Shown here piece by piece: positions 1 to 8,194 of a stretch of 31,307 nucleotides of DNA (the stretch's first letter is position 1; every line of letters begins with the position of its first letter). The position numbers and the translations under genes are program-made. The DNA is taken from contig JBFMBU010000086.1 in the NCBI GenBank assembly GCA_040755035.1, forward strand, positions 1-31,307. Direction: 5' to 3'. The notes beneath the pieces were generated by a model. The model saw only the letters and a list, made by a program, of their open reading frames with translations, had not been told where the DNA came from and searched no databases. The DNA comes from RBG-13-43-22 sp040755035 (lineage in GTDB: Bacteria > Desulfobacterota > RBG-13-43-22).

Positions 1-6
1 AGATCA

Positions 7-1824
7 ATGATCCGCCATTCCGTTGAAAAAATTATTCAGACCCTGCGCGATTCCCAGTGGGCACAGGTCTGCCGGGAAGAGGCTTTCTGGAATCATTTGG
101 CCGAGGTTTTACAGACATCCTTCCTGCCTAATTTTTTGGATGAAATTACCAATCAGATCGACGCCATCACCGAAATCGATCCCGACCTGACCGAACCTGA
201 AATCCTGGCCCGGGCCACCCAGTATATGGTCAGTTTTTTAGGGGCTTTGTCGGCCTCGGTCAGGATTTATGATCCGAATACGGGACAGATGCTGTCCTAT
301 GGCTCCCATCCTTTTCGGGAGGCCTCCAGGGCGCGATATATCCCGTTGGAGAACACCGTTGCCGGCCAGGTGGTTAAAACACAAAAAACCTATCTGGTCC
401 CCAATATCCTACAAGAAGAGCTCTATGGAGACAAAGAAGTCGTCTCCCGGCGGGGAGCCCATTCTCTTTTAGCTGTACCCTTTGCCATTCCCCGCTTTTT
501 CCCGCATGAAAGGGAAACGGTGGGGGTTATTCAGATTTATTTTACCGAAGAAGACCGCCGCTTTCCCCCTTTGCATATCCAGATGGCCGAGCTTATGGCC
601 CGCCGCCTCAGTTTTGTCGTGGCCCGGAAAAAGATCCTCTCTCTGTACAAGATCAACGAGAAAAAGGAAGCTATCGTCCAGAAGGTTTTTCAGAAAATCG
701 GGTCCCGGGGCGGGGTGAAGATGAAAGAGGTTTTTAACCGGGTAATCCCGGAGATCGCTGATATCATCAATGTCCAAAGCTGCGCCCTTTTCTCGGTTTC
801 CCCGGATCAGGAACATGTGGTTCTCGAGGCCGGATACCCTGAGATTCAGGGTTATCACGGGATCGGAAAGAGCTTTCCCATAAAAACGGAGCCGGCCTTC
901 GAATTGGTCTTGGGCCGGGAAACCGTATATGGAGACTTCCCTTATGAGGTGGTCACCCCCTCTTATGTCCTGATCGTCGATCCTCAAAAAAGTGAAAAGA
1001 TCTCTCACAACCTGAAGCGGTTCGCGGCCTCGCATAATATCAACTCCATTCTTTATGTGCCCTTGAAAGTGGGGGAGGAGGTCACCCATTTCATGACCTT
1101 TGACGCCCTGGATATGAGGAAGAGGTACAGTGAATGGGAGATTGAGATATTCCTCTTTCTGGGGCGTGAACTCATGCACGCCCAGAAAATGGAACAATTG
1201 GATGACACCCTTCATGATTTTAAAAATCCGGCTATTGCCATCGCCGGTTTTGCCCGGCGATTGAAGAGCCTGCTGGACAGGGAACCTCCTCTGAAAAACA
1301 ATCAGTCCATCAGAAAGTATCTCGATATCCTGGTCGATGAAACCACCCGCATGCAGGAAATGGCCCTGAGCATTCATCAGGCCGGCAAAGAGCAGATTGT
1401 CGATCTGACCGCAGTCCTGAAACAACGTTTTGAGATCAACAAAGAAGCCATTAAAGAAATGTTCAAGGCCAATGTGGCCTTGGAGGAAGGCCCTTTTCAG
1501 GAACCTTTGCCGGTCCGTTGTTATGCGATTCATCTGGAACGCATTCTGGATAATCTGCTGAACAACGCCACCAAGGCTATTCCGAAGCAAGGGGGGGTCC
1601 TGTCCGCGCGGAGTTATACTGAAGCCCACTGGGCTTGTGTCGAAATCGGCAACAGCGGTCAGATTCCCGAGGAAGAACGTCTGAAACTGTTGGAAGGAGA
1701 GAGCCAGGGACGGGGTATTTATATTACCCATCGCATTATCCGCTTGCTGAACGGACAAATCAAGATCGAGGTGGGACGGGATTCCACCTCGATGGAGGTC
1801 CGTTTCCCCTTGGCTTCCGGCTGA
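7..1824 (+). CDS. GAF-domain sensor histidine kinase (soluble)
   Basis: A 605-residue protein with no evident membrane segment, so probably a cytoplasmic sensor kinase. Residues about 50-205 and 225-395 look like two GAF-type sensor domains. A phosphoacceptor helix follows, with His403 in the context LHDFKNP. The C-terminal ATPase part shows an N-box (DNLLNNATKA, about 515-524) and a late glycine box (GRGIYITHRIIRLLNG, from 568). The usual DxGxG box is degenerate (GNSGQIPEEE), so ATP binding may be weak or atypical. The first ATG is at position 7, but the frame stays open to the window edge, so the true start could lie upstream. No response regulator is adjacent; the downstream neighbour is a convergent PilZ gene only 14 nt away. 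The family call is firm; the signal sensed is unknown. Confidence 0.85.
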   Translation: MIRHSVEKIIQTLRDSQWAQVCREEAFWNHLAEVLQTSFLPNFLDEITNQIDAITEIDPDLTEPEILARATQYMVSFLGALSASVRIYDPNTGQMLSYGSHPFREASRARYIPLENTVAGQVVKTQKTYLVPNILQEELYGDKEVVSRRGAHSLLAVPFAIPRFFPHERETVGVIQIYFTEEDRRFPPLHIQMAELMARRLSFVVARKKILSLYKINEKKEAIVQKVFQKIGSRGGVKMKEVFNRVIPEIADIINVQSCALFSVSPDQEHVVLEAGYPEIQGYHGIGKSFPIKTEPAFELVLGRETVYGDFPYEVVTPSYVLIVDPQKSEKISHNLKRFAASHNINSILYVPLKVGEEVTHFMTFDALDMRKRYSEWEIEIFLFLGRELMHAQKMEQLDDTLHDFKNPAIAIAGFARRLKSLLDREPPLKNNQSIRKYLDILVDETTRMQEMALSIHQAGKEQIVDLTAVLKQRFEINKEAIKEMFKANVALEEGPFQEPLPVRCYAIHLERILDNLLNNATKAIPKQGGVLSARSYTEAHWACVEIGNSGQIPEEERLKLLEGESQGRGIYITHRIIRLLNGQIKIEVGRDSTSMEVRFPLASG

Positions 1825-1838
1825 AAGTTAATCCAACC

Positions 1839-2168
1839 TCACGATTCAAATAAGTTTAAAAAAGACAGCAGTTTTATTCGATCTTCCGGGTTGATGATCT
1901 GAAATTGGATACCGGTCCCCTGGCCGTCCTCCCCCAGATGAACGATCCGGGCTTCCACTGGAATGAGTCCTATCTCCGGCAGGTCGATGAGCAGCGACAG
2001 GGTGTCTCCTATGGCTCCCAAGCCGGAAGCGGGGAGAAAACAACCTGTTTTTGATAGATTATGGGAGATTATTTTTTCCATACTGGGCGTTAGGATAGCC
2101 ACCCCGATGGGTATACGGGGGGCCCTTCTTCTTTCCCATGCGGAATTCGAATTATCCGTTGGATCCAT
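1839..2168 (-). CDS. PilZ domain protein (c-di-GMP receptor candidate)
   Basis: A 109-residue single-domain PilZ protein. The c-di-GMP-binding signature is intact: an RxxxR motif at Arg14-Arg18 (RRAPR) and an NxSxxG motif at Asn37-Ser39-Gly42 (NLSKTG), followed by the beta-barrel strands typical of the family. I start at the ATG at 2168 rather than the in-frame TTG 12 nt upstream, because a GGGGA stretch sits at ribosome-binding distance from the ATG and nothing comparable precedes the TTG. It lies 48 nt after a membrane-anchored protein on the same strand and close to a diguanylate cyclase on the opposite strand, so a local c-di-GMP circuit is plausible. The output partner is unknown. Confidence 0.85.
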   Translation of the reverse strand: MDPTDNSNSAWERRRAPRIPIGVAILTPSMEKIISHNLSKTGCFLPASGLGAIGDTLSLLIDLPEIGLIPVEARIVHLGEDGQGTGIQFQIINPEDRIKLLSFLNLFES

Positions 2169-2216
2169 CCTTTTCCCCAAGATGATATATTTTTGGAAAA
2201 AATGCCTTTTTACGGT

Positions 2217-2765
2217 TTATTCGGTTAAGGCTGTTTTTTCTTCTTCAATAAAGCGAACTAATTCCTCCTCTTCCATCAGGGGGCGCGTCTTTTTTCGGTT
2301 TGCTTTTCCGTTCAGCCGATAAACGACGTCATTGAGCTCTTCAAAATACCAGAAAAGTTCCGGGGTCCTCTCTTCCATGCGCAGCCATTGGATAAAAGGC
2401 ACCAAAAAGGAGAAATAGCCCGATATGGGTGGACCGAAGGACTGCCAGACCTCTTTCCGGGGCAGGGTCCCCTGCTGCACCAAAAAACCCAGGCGTTCGA
2501 AAAAATTCAAAACCGCCTCCGATCGGGCCTGGAGGGCTTTCATGTCCGTCCGCTCGGTCGACAGTAAACGGAACCGCCATTGGCGCATTTCGGCCGATTG
2601 GAAATAAAACTCCAGATGCCCCAACTCCAGTGCGGCAACGGTTTCCTTCAACCCTTTCAAACGTTTCAAGATAATCCATAGAAATAGGGCGAAGAAGAGA
2701 AAGGCCAGAAAGAACCATGTCTCCGGAAGCATAACTCCTTCCAGGACCATTCCGAGTTCATTCAT
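2217..2765 (-). CDS. Hypothetical single-pass membrane protein
   Basis: A 182-residue protein that I do not assign to a named family. A hydrophobic segment at about residues 15-34 (rich in Phe, Leu and Trp) is followed by basic residues (KRLKGLK), suggesting an N-terminal anchor with a long cytoplasmic helical domain. The rest is rich in aromatic and charged residues (for example WRFRLLSTERTD), with an acidic C-terminal tail. A GAGG sequence lies 7 nt before the ATG. It shares strand and probably transcript with the PilZ gene downstream and diverges from the diguanylate cyclase gene. Its place suggests a role in the same signalling group, but nothing in the sequence shows a biochemical function. 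Confidence 0.7.
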   Translation of the reverse strand: MNELGMVLEGVMLPETWFFLAFLFFALFLWIILKRLKGLKETVAALELGHLEFYFQSAEMRQWRFRLLSTERTDMKALQARSEAVLNFFERLGFLVQQGTLPRKEVWQSFGPPISGYFSFLVPFIQWLRMEERTPELFWYFEELNDVVYRLNGKANRKKTRPLMEEEELVRFIEEEKTALTE

Positions 2766-2946
2766 ATCGTATCCTCAGGTCGGGGTATGAGGGCCCCTGA
2801 ATAATGGTGAGATGACGGTTTCGGGGTTGAATTCTGATTCCAACCCATTGATCTTTTGGCGCTAATAGTTCTCCCTTTTACTCTGTCCTTAATTTTATCT
2901 GTTTTCCGACGAAAATCAAGCTTTTCTATAAAAGCCCTTTTTCTCC

Positions 2947-2975
2947 TTGACCCACGCTTCCCTCCCTTTTATAAT
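2947..2975 (+). promoter_or_regulatory. Sigma70-type promoter for the diguanylate cyclase gene
   Basis: TTGACC (2947-2952) and a perfect TATAAT (2970-2975) are separated by 17 nt. Transcription would begin near 2982, leaving a leader of about 34 nt before the ATG at 3016. This placement means the in-frame TTG at 2947 is a -35 element and not a start codon. Confidence 0.7.
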
Positions 2976-3015
2976 TTCAAAAATTTGCTTGAAATCCATA
3001 GGTTGGAATTTAGAG

Positions 3016-4101
3016 ATGGACGACGGATCCTCTGACAAGAGACGGCTTGTGCCGGGAGTCGAATCGGATTGCCTTCAAACCCTGGAGAAGCAACTGAAAG
3101 ATATTCAGGAAGAGAACCTGGAGTTATCCGATCTTTTCGAGGAAACCATATCCCGGGCCAATACCCTGACCATGGAAGTGGAGATCGCCCGTCTTGAATT
3201 TGAACAGGTTTTTAATTCGGTCGGTGATGCCACCTGGGTGATCAACGACCGGTTCGGCGTCATCCGTATCAACCGCTCTTTTTTAAACCTCCTTGGCATT
3301 AAGGAAAAAGAGGCGGCCCTCAATAAAAAATGCTTCGACCTTTTTCCCACCGCAATGTGCAGAACCTCGGCCTGTCCCCTGGAGCAGATCCGGAGAAAAA
3401 AACAGCGGATTGAGATAGAATTGGTCCAGGAAACAGGACCGGCCAAGACCGTTCCTTTTTTATTGACAGTCATGCCTTTGTTCGGGCTGGCCGGAGAGCT
3501 GGTGGGCATTGTCGAACAGTTCAAAGATATTACACAAATAAAGAATTATCAGCAAGCCCTGGAAAAGGCCAATATCGAACTGGAACAATTGGCCACTGTG
3601 GATGGATTGACCCAATTGGCCAACCGGCGGGTTTTCGATGAAAGGTTCAAAACGGAATGGAAACGGATGAAGCGGGAGAAAAAGCCTTTTTCCCTGATCC
3701 TCTGTGACATTGACTTTTTTAAGAACTATAATGATCATTACGGCCATCAAATGGGAGATGAATGCCTGCAGGACGTAGCCGCCCGGATCAAGGCCTGTGT
3801 GCGCCGGCCGGCCGATCTGGCAGCCCGTTATGGCGGCGAGGAATTCGCCGTCCTTCTGCCCGATACTCCTTTTGAAGGCGGGTATCACCTGGCTGAGAAA
3901 ATACGGGAGGCGGTCTGGGAAATAAAAAGAGACCACGCCCGCTCGGAGGCGGGGGACCGGGTCACGCTCAGTCTGGGGATCGCCACCCTTCTTCCCTCTG
4001 ATCAAACCAAATCGCCGGAGGACCTGCTGAAGGCCGCGGATACGGCTTTATATACCTCCAAGAAGACAGGACGTAACCGGGTCAGCGGGACCGTTCAATG
4101 A
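3016..4101 (+). CDS. PAS-GGDEF diguanylate cyclase
   Basis: Makes c-di-GMP from two GTP. The 361-residue protein has an N-terminal coiled coil (about 20-65), a PAS domain (about 66-175) and a GGDEF domain (about 195-355). The active-site loop is GGEEF at 273-277, and the Mg-binding segment is CDIDFFKNYND (230-240). A product-inhibition I-site is present as RPAD (264-267), exactly five residues before GGEEF, so feedback control is expected. The PAS domain has Cys106, Cys115 and Cys120, a spacing that could bind a metal or respond to redox; this is speculation. The start at 3016 is chosen because the longer reading would begin inside a consensus promoter. No EAL domain is present. It is divergent from a gene pair that includes a PilZ protein. 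Confidence 0.92.
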   Translation: MDDGSSDKRRLVPGVESDCLQTLEKQLKDIQEENLELSDLFEETISRANTLTMEVEIARLEFEQVFNSVGDATWVINDRFGVIRINRSFLNLLGIKEKEAALNKKCFDLFPTAMCRTSACPLEQIRRKKQRIEIELVQETGPAKTVPFLLTVMPLFGLAGELVGIVEQFKDITQIKNYQQALEKANIELEQLATVDGLTQLANRRVFDERFKTEWKRMKREKKPFSLILCDIDFFKNYNDHYGHQMGDECLQDVAARIKACVRRPADLAARYGGEEFAVLLPDTPFEGGYHLAEKIREAVWEIKRDHARSEAGDRVTLSLGIATLLPSDQTKSPEDLLKAADTALYTSKKTGRNRVSGTVQ

Positions 4102-4129
4102 TTAAAGGAAAAAAAGGATTCTTTGAAGC

Positions 4130-4173
4130 ATTCGTTTCCATCCGGAAATTTATATTTCCGGATGGAAACGAAT
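4130..4173. repeat. Perfect 20-bp inverted repeat, hairpin family copy 1
   Basis: Arms at 4130-4149 and 4154-4173 are perfectly complementary around a 4-nt loop (TTAT). The inner part of each arm carries the core CCATCCGGAAAT or its complement. It follows the diguanylate cyclase stop by 28 nt and lacks a T-run on either side, so it is not a standard intrinsic terminator. Related hairpins occur at 21594-21635 and 27747-27777. Confidence 0.85.
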
Positions 4174-4183
4174 TAAGAATTGT

Positions 4184-4212
4184 TTGACAGAAGTTTTTCT
4201 AAGAAATAGAAT
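4184..4212 (+). promoter_or_regulatory. Sigma70-type promoter for the ABM-domain gene
   Basis: TTGACA (4184-4189) and TAGAAT (4207-4212) lie 17 nt apart. This gives a short leader to the ATG at 4252, with AAAGGAGA as ribosome-binding site. Confidence 0.6.
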
Positions 4213-4251
4213 ATCCGACATAAATAAATCGTCTGCAAAGGAGAACCGTTC

Positions 4252-4545
4252 ATGATTTCCATTATTGCCAAAATCCCGGTCAAAGAAGAAAAGCTAAACG
4301 ATGCCATCGAGGTCTTCAAGGAATTTTTTACTGAAGTAGCCAAAGAAGAAGGGACCCTTTCCTATACCTTGAATGTTTCAAAAAAAGAACCCTTCACCTT
4401 GGTTGTTTTAGAGCGTTATAAAGATATGGAGAGTTTTACTGCTCATGGCGCCACACCGCACATGAAAGCCTTTGGTGCAAAGGTTGCTGAGTTTATTGCC
4501 GGCAAGATGGAAGTTATAAAAATGGACGAATTGGCTTCTATCTAA
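4252..4545 (+). CDS. Antibiotic biosynthesis monooxygenase (ABM) domain protein
   Basis: A 97-residue single-domain protein of the dimeric alpha+beta barrel ABM/YgiN-like fold. The family pattern is visible: an N-terminal strand (MISIIAKIPVKEEK), a helix with a Phe-rich face, the EEGTLSYTLN turn, the strand ending VVLERYKD, and a late HGATPHMKAF segment like the conserved S-x-H-x-x-x region. Members act as cofactor-free quinol monooxygenases or heme-related enzymes, but many are uncharacterised, so the substrate cannot be named. It appears monocistronic, with its own promoter upstream and a terminator downstream. An AAAGGAGAA ribosome-binding site supports the start. Confidence 0.85.
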   Translation: MISIIAKIPVKEEKLNDAIEVFKEFFTEVAKEEGTLSYTLNVSKKEPFTLVVLERYKDMESFTAHGATPHMKAFGAKVAEFIAGKMEVIKMDELASI

Positions 4546-4668
4546 CTCATAGGTGTTCAACCTCCAAAATATTTTCCCTGACCTATTTATTTTGTTTTTT
4601 TTCTGTTTTCCTCTCTGGTCCGAGAGGGGAAAGGTTTTCAGTTCCTGGTAAACGAACCTGCTTGACGG

Positions 4669-4699
4669 AAGGGACGACCCCAAATCGTCCCTTTCTTTT
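4669..4699 (+). terminator. Intrinsic terminator after the ABM gene
   Basis: Arms AAGGGACGA (4669-4677) and TCGTCCCTT (4685-4693) pair perfectly around a 7-nt loop, followed by a T-rich tract (CTTTTT). It lies between the ABM gene and the convergent tatC, and reads best on the plus strand. Confidence 0.7.
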
Positions 4700-4715
4700 T
4701 GTTCCAGCGGTCCGC

Positions 4716-5447
4716 TCAACTACCTTCCGCTGCTTTTTTACCCGTTATCCTGACGATCAGGATACTTCCTTCATAAAGAAGATACAAAGGGATGGCCAGC
4801 AGAATCTGGGAGACGATGTCCGGCGGGGTGAGGACGGCGGCGATGATAAAAATAATCAGGATGGCGATTTTTCTGTTTTTGCCCATCATCCTGGCGTTCA
4901 AAATCCCGGCCCGTCCCAGAAAAAAGGCCAGCACCGGCAATTCGAAAACCAGCCCGAAACCGAGCAGCAGTTTCAAACAAAAGGTCAGATAAAGCTGTAA
5001 TGAGGGTAGGGCGCGGATGCTTTCCGTGGAAAACCCGACCAGAAACCTGAAGGCTACGGGAAATACCACATAGTAACCAAACAGGGCCCCGCCGATAAAC
5101 AGGAGGGAAGAGATCAGGATAAAAGGCAGGACGAATTTCTTTTCCTTTTGATAAAGCCCGGGAGCGACAAACATCCAGAGTTCATAAAAGATGACCGGTG
5201 AGGCCAGGATGATTCCGGCGATGAGGCTGGTTTTTAAGTAAATAAAAAAGGCTTCGGGCAGGGCGGTAAAGACCAGTTTGTCGCCCGGCGGCAAGACCCC
5301 GATCAGGGGTTGAACCAGCCATTCAAAGAGTTGGGCCGAGAAGGCATAGGCCGCTGCGAATCCGCAGCCGATAGCGATAAAACAGGCGATCAGCCGTTTT
5401 CTCAATTCCGCCAGGTGGGCGGTGAAAGGCATCTGAAGATCCGGCAT
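4716..5447 (-). CDS. tatC: Twin-arginine translocase subunit TatC
   Basis: A 243-residue polytopic membrane protein that recognises twin-arginine signal peptides and forms the core of the Tat translocon for folded proteins. It opens with the conserved cytoplasmic stretch FTAHLAELRKRL. It carries the typical periplasmic Phe-Tyr-Glu-Leu-Trp/VAPGLYxxEK segment (about 125-140) and six hydrophobic segments ending in a YLLYEGSILIVR helix. Length is normal for the family. Its ATG overlaps the stop of the upstream tatB-like gene (TGATG), which implies translational coupling. In anaerobes Tat exports cofactor-bearing periplasmic redox enzymes, which fits the adjacent cytochrome c maturation genes. Confidence 0.95.
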   Translation of the reverse strand: MPDLQMPFTAHLAELRKRLIACFIAIGCGFAAAYAFSAQLFEWLVQPLIGVLPPGDKLVFTALPEAFFIYLKTSLIAGIILASPVIFYELWMFVAPGLYQKEKKFVLPFILISSLLFIGGALFGYYVVFPVAFRFLVGFSTESIRALPSLQLYLTFCLKLLLGFGLVFELPVLAFFLGRAGILNARMMGKNRKIAILIIFIIAAVLTPPDIVSQILLAIPLYLLYEGSILIVRITGKKAAEGS

Positions 5448-5770
5448 CAGGGGGTTTCCTCAGGTTTCTCCGGCGATGCTTCCGGAAGGGGTTTGGCCTC
5501 CGTTTTTTCCAATTCCCTGTCTTCCGCGGATGGAATCTGGAGAGGGGTATCGAGATAGGCTGCGGGATCAGCCAGGTCTTTAATGTCTTTTTGAACTTCT
5601 TTTAAGTCCTCCCCAAGGCTGATATTTTCCTTTAATTCCTCGGCTGTTTTTTTAAATTCCGCCAAGGCCTTTCCTATGGTACGGGCCAATTCCGGTAATT
5701 TTTTGGGACCGAGGACCACCAGGGCTACAACCAAAATCAGTAAAAATTCCGGCATCCCGATTCCGAACAT
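5447..5770 (-). CDS. tatB: Sec-independent protein translocase TatA/TatB family protein
   Basis: A 107-residue protein with one N-terminal transmembrane helix (about 5-21), the VLGPKKLPE hinge, and an amphipathic helix (ARTIGKALAEFKKTAEEL). An acidic Pro- and Glu-rich tail follows. The early Glu (MPEF), the Gly-Pro hinge and the longer C-terminus favour a TatB-type role over TatA, but bacteria with a single bifunctional TatA-like subunit exist, so the subtype is uncertain. It is coupled to tatC by overlapping stop and start codons. Only 61 nt separate it from the cytochrome c maturation genes upstream on the same strand. GGAGGA precedes the ATG. Confidence 0.88.
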   Translation of the reverse strand: MFGIGMPEFLLILVVALVVLGPKKLPELARTIGKALAEFKKTAEELKENISLGEDLKEVQKDIKDLADPAAYLDTPLQIPSAEDRELEKTEAKPLPEASPEKPEETP

Positions 5771-5831
5771 GGAAACATCCTCCCAGAAGAAAATCGCCTG
5801 AGGTGATCAAACCCGGCAGCCCTGCTCCGGT

Positions 5832-6692
5832 TCAGGCCGATCCGTAGCTATGCAGACCGGATAAAATAAAATTGACACCAAAGTAGGTGAACAAAACACA
5901 AGCAAAGCCAATGATGGAAAACCAGGCGATCCGGGAACCGTGCCAGCCTTTCAATATGCGGGCATGGAGTAAAGCGGCATAGACCAGCCAGGTAACCAGA
6001 GACCAGGTTTCCTTGGGGTCCCAGCTCCAATACCTGCCCCAGGCCGATTGGGCCCAGATCGAGCCGGTGGCGATTCCCACCGTCAACAATAAGAAACCCA
6101 GGATAACGGTCTGGTAAATCAATTCGTCCAGGGTGGAAATTCCAGGAATATTGAAAGAGGCGTCCTGCTGCAGGCCGGTCGGGTTGGAGCGGGATTTTTT
6201 TATCAGGTACATAATGCTCAGGCTGAAAGAAACGGCGAAGGCAGCATAGCCTAAAAAACAGGTGATGACATGGGCGATGAGCCAGTTGCTTTGCAGGGCC
6301 GGCAATAAGGGTTGAATACGGCTGTTGATATCCGGAGAAAAAGAGGCATAGGCCATGGAGAGAAAAGCCAGAGGGGTAACAAAAACCCCGATGGTTTTGG
6401 ATTTCGTTTTCCATTCAATCCAAATATAAAGAAGGGCAATCGTCCAGGAAAAAAAGATCAGGGACTCATAAAGGTTGGAGAGGGGGGCGTGTCCGATTCC
6501 CATATGATAGGATTCAACCCAACGCAGGATAATCGCCAGGGTATGAATAAGGAATACGGCCCAAAGGGTCCAGCCGGCCGCCCGGCCGATCCCCTTTTGT
6601 TTCAGGACTAAGGCCATAAGGTATAAAAGGGCGGAAAAAAGATAGCCGAAGGTTACCCAACTTAGTAAAAAAGAACTGCTCATTTTACCCAC
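5832..6692 (-). CDS. ccsB: Cytochrome c biogenesis protein CcsB (CcsA/ResC-like heme handling protein)
   Basis: A 286-residue multi-pass membrane protein of System II cytochrome c maturation. It moves heme across the membrane and, with ResB, attaches it to apocytochromes. The hallmark Trp-rich heme-binding segment is present as WGRYWSWDPKETW near residues 216-228. Conserved histidines lie in flanking helices (HVITCF, LLHARILKGWHG). The reading overlaps the end of resB by 8 nt, and GGAG with short spacing precedes its ATG. The name follows the usual annotation of this family in Desulfobacterota; the orthologous Bacillus protein is ResC and the plastid one CcsA. Confidence 0.93.
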   Translation of the reverse strand: MGKMSSSFLLSWVTFGYLFSALLYLMALVLKQKGIGRAAGWTLWAVFLIHTLAIILRWVESYHMGIGHAPLSNLYESLIFFSWTIALLYIWIEWKTKSKTIGVFVTPLAFLSMAYASFSPDINSRIQPLLPALQSNWLIAHVITCFLGYAAFAVSFSLSIMYLIKKSRSNPTGLQQDASFNIPGISTLDELIYQTVILGFLLLTVGIATGSIWAQSAWGRYWSWDPKETWSLVTWLVYAALLHARILKGWHGSRIAWFSIIGFACVLFTYFGVNFILSGLHSYGSA

Positions 6693-8046
6693 TCCGATGT
6701 TTTTCAGTCAATTTTTCCATCTTTCGAATAAAGGCCGCCCGGTTCTTGTGCGCGGTCCCGCCGATGCGTACTTCTCTGAATCCTTTGTCGGGAGAGGCTT
6801 TTTCTTCCCGGATCCAAATCCAGACCTGTTGATGGGAGAAATAAAAGGCCACAATAAAACCCAGAAGCATCAAAGAGGCCCCGATCCAGATGAACCAGAC
6901 CCCGGGATCACGGTTGACCTGAAAGCCGGATTGGTATTGCGTTTTCAGGTCCAAAACCCGGACCTGAAATTCTCCCAGGCGATTGCCATGAAAATCAGGA
7001 TGGTTGACCAGAATCAGGCCTACATCAGCGCGCTGCTCTTGTTCAAACAGAATAACCCCAAGGGCCGGACCGAAATTGGCCATGTCGTTGATATAGCGGA
7101 CCGCTTGCAGGGAAAAAGGGGTGCCGGTCAAGGGGATTTTCTCTTCCATCTTAAGGACGATTTCCGATCGTTTTCCGTCTCTTACCAATTGCAGCTTGAT
7201 CAAATGGGGGAATTTATCCCAGGAGGATTGATAGAAGTTGATGCCCTTATATGAAAATGGGCTATTGACCCGCACCACCGCCCTTTCCTTGATCTCCCCG
7301 CCCTCCCTGAAAAGCAGATCAGAACGATACTCTTTGGGTGATTTGTTGGGGTAGAGGGTCATAGTAAAGCGTTCCAGTTGAACGGAATACCCCAGTTCCC
7401 TGAACGTATGATCGCTCTTCAGAAAAATCCGGTCGGCGGTTTCTCCCTCTTTCAACTCCAGAAACCCTTTAAAACCGAAAAGGGAACCGATAATGGCCCC
7501 CAAAAAAATGATCAGGACACTCAAATGGACCAGATAGACTCCAAAACGGGAGAAGCGGCCTTTCTCCAGATAAAAGGCCGTTCCATCCGCTGAGGGGATT
7601 GGGGTGAACTTCCTAAAATGATGTCCCACCAGGGAATGGGCTTGGGATGACGGGTCCAGCAGCGTCTCTTTGATAGAAAAGGTGCGATGAAAGGGAAGGG
7701 TTTCAAAAAGCCGTTCGGAAACCGAACGGGGTGCGCTGCGGGCCACTTTCCAGACCGTGGGGAAACGTTTCAGGGAACATACAACCAGGTTGGCCGTAAG
7801 CAACAGCAAAAGCCATTGAAACCACCAGGAATGATACATGTCGTTAAGTTGAAAAAAACCGATCAGCCGGACGGAAAGAGGGGTATAGTGCCGGCTGTAA
7901 AAAGCCAGTGGTTCATCCTGAGGAAGAATGGTCCCCAGGATAGAGGTGGCGGCCAGGGCGATCAACAACCCCAGGGCCAGTTTGACGGAGGCGAAAAAAT
8001 CCAGCGCTTGGGATAGGGGATTATCGGTTTTTTTTGTCTGTGACAT
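6685..8046 (-). CDS. resB: Cytochrome c biogenesis protein ResB
   Basis: The 453-residue partner of CcsB in System II cytochrome c maturation. It has N-terminal membrane helices (SVKLALGLLIALAATSILGT and a second at about 55-75), a third near 165-185, then a large periplasmic domain ending in a fourth helix (WFIWIGASLMLLGFIVAFYF). The periplasmic part contains the ResB-type stretch SPFSYKGINFYQSSWD. It is the first gene of the minus-strand block resB-ccsB-tatB-tatC. I see no convincing promoter or ribosome-binding site directly before the ATG at 8046; about 150 nt separate it from the divergent activase gene. Confidence 0.92.
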   Translation of the reverse strand: MSQTKKTDNPLSQALDFFASVKLALGLLIALAATSILGTILPQDEPLAFYSRHYTPLSVRLIGFFQLNDMYHSWWFQWLLLLLTANLVVCSLKRFPTVWKVARSAPRSVSERLFETLPFHRTFSIKETLLDPSSQAHSLVGHHFRKFTPIPSADGTAFYLEKGRFSRFGVYLVHLSVLIIFLGAIIGSLFGFKGFLELKEGETADRIFLKSDHTFRELGYSVQLERFTMTLYPNKSPKEYRSDLLFREGGEIKERAVVRVNSPFSYKGINFYQSSWDKFPHLIKLQLVRDGKRSEIVLKMEEKIPLTGTPFSLQAVRYINDMANFGPALGVILFEQEQRADVGLILVNHPDFHGNRLGEFQVRVLDLKTQYQSGFQVNRDPGVWFIWIGASLMLLGFIVAFYFSHQQVWIWIREEKASPDKGFREVRIGGTAHKNRAAFIRKMEKLTEKHRSG

Positions 8047-8194
8047 GGGGGATAGCTATCATATCCGGAACGAAGGAACAAGCTTTTTCCTGTTCCCAGG
8101 GCTTAGGTTTTCTTACTATTTTAAGTTCTTTTATTCCAAAAGCAAGAATTGTATGATAAAAAAAGAAAAACACAGGTTTATAAAAGGAAAGGGA

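Noticed and set aside
469..1758. 429-codon open frame on the minus strand
   Set aside because: It lies entirely antisense to the histidine kinase, whose domains are clear; the translation shows no family motif. It reflects GC-rich codon bias.
2947..3015. Upstream TTG start for the diguanylate cyclase
   Set aside because: The TTG is part of a TTGACC -35 element with TATAAT 17 nt downstream; translation from it would precede the transcript start.
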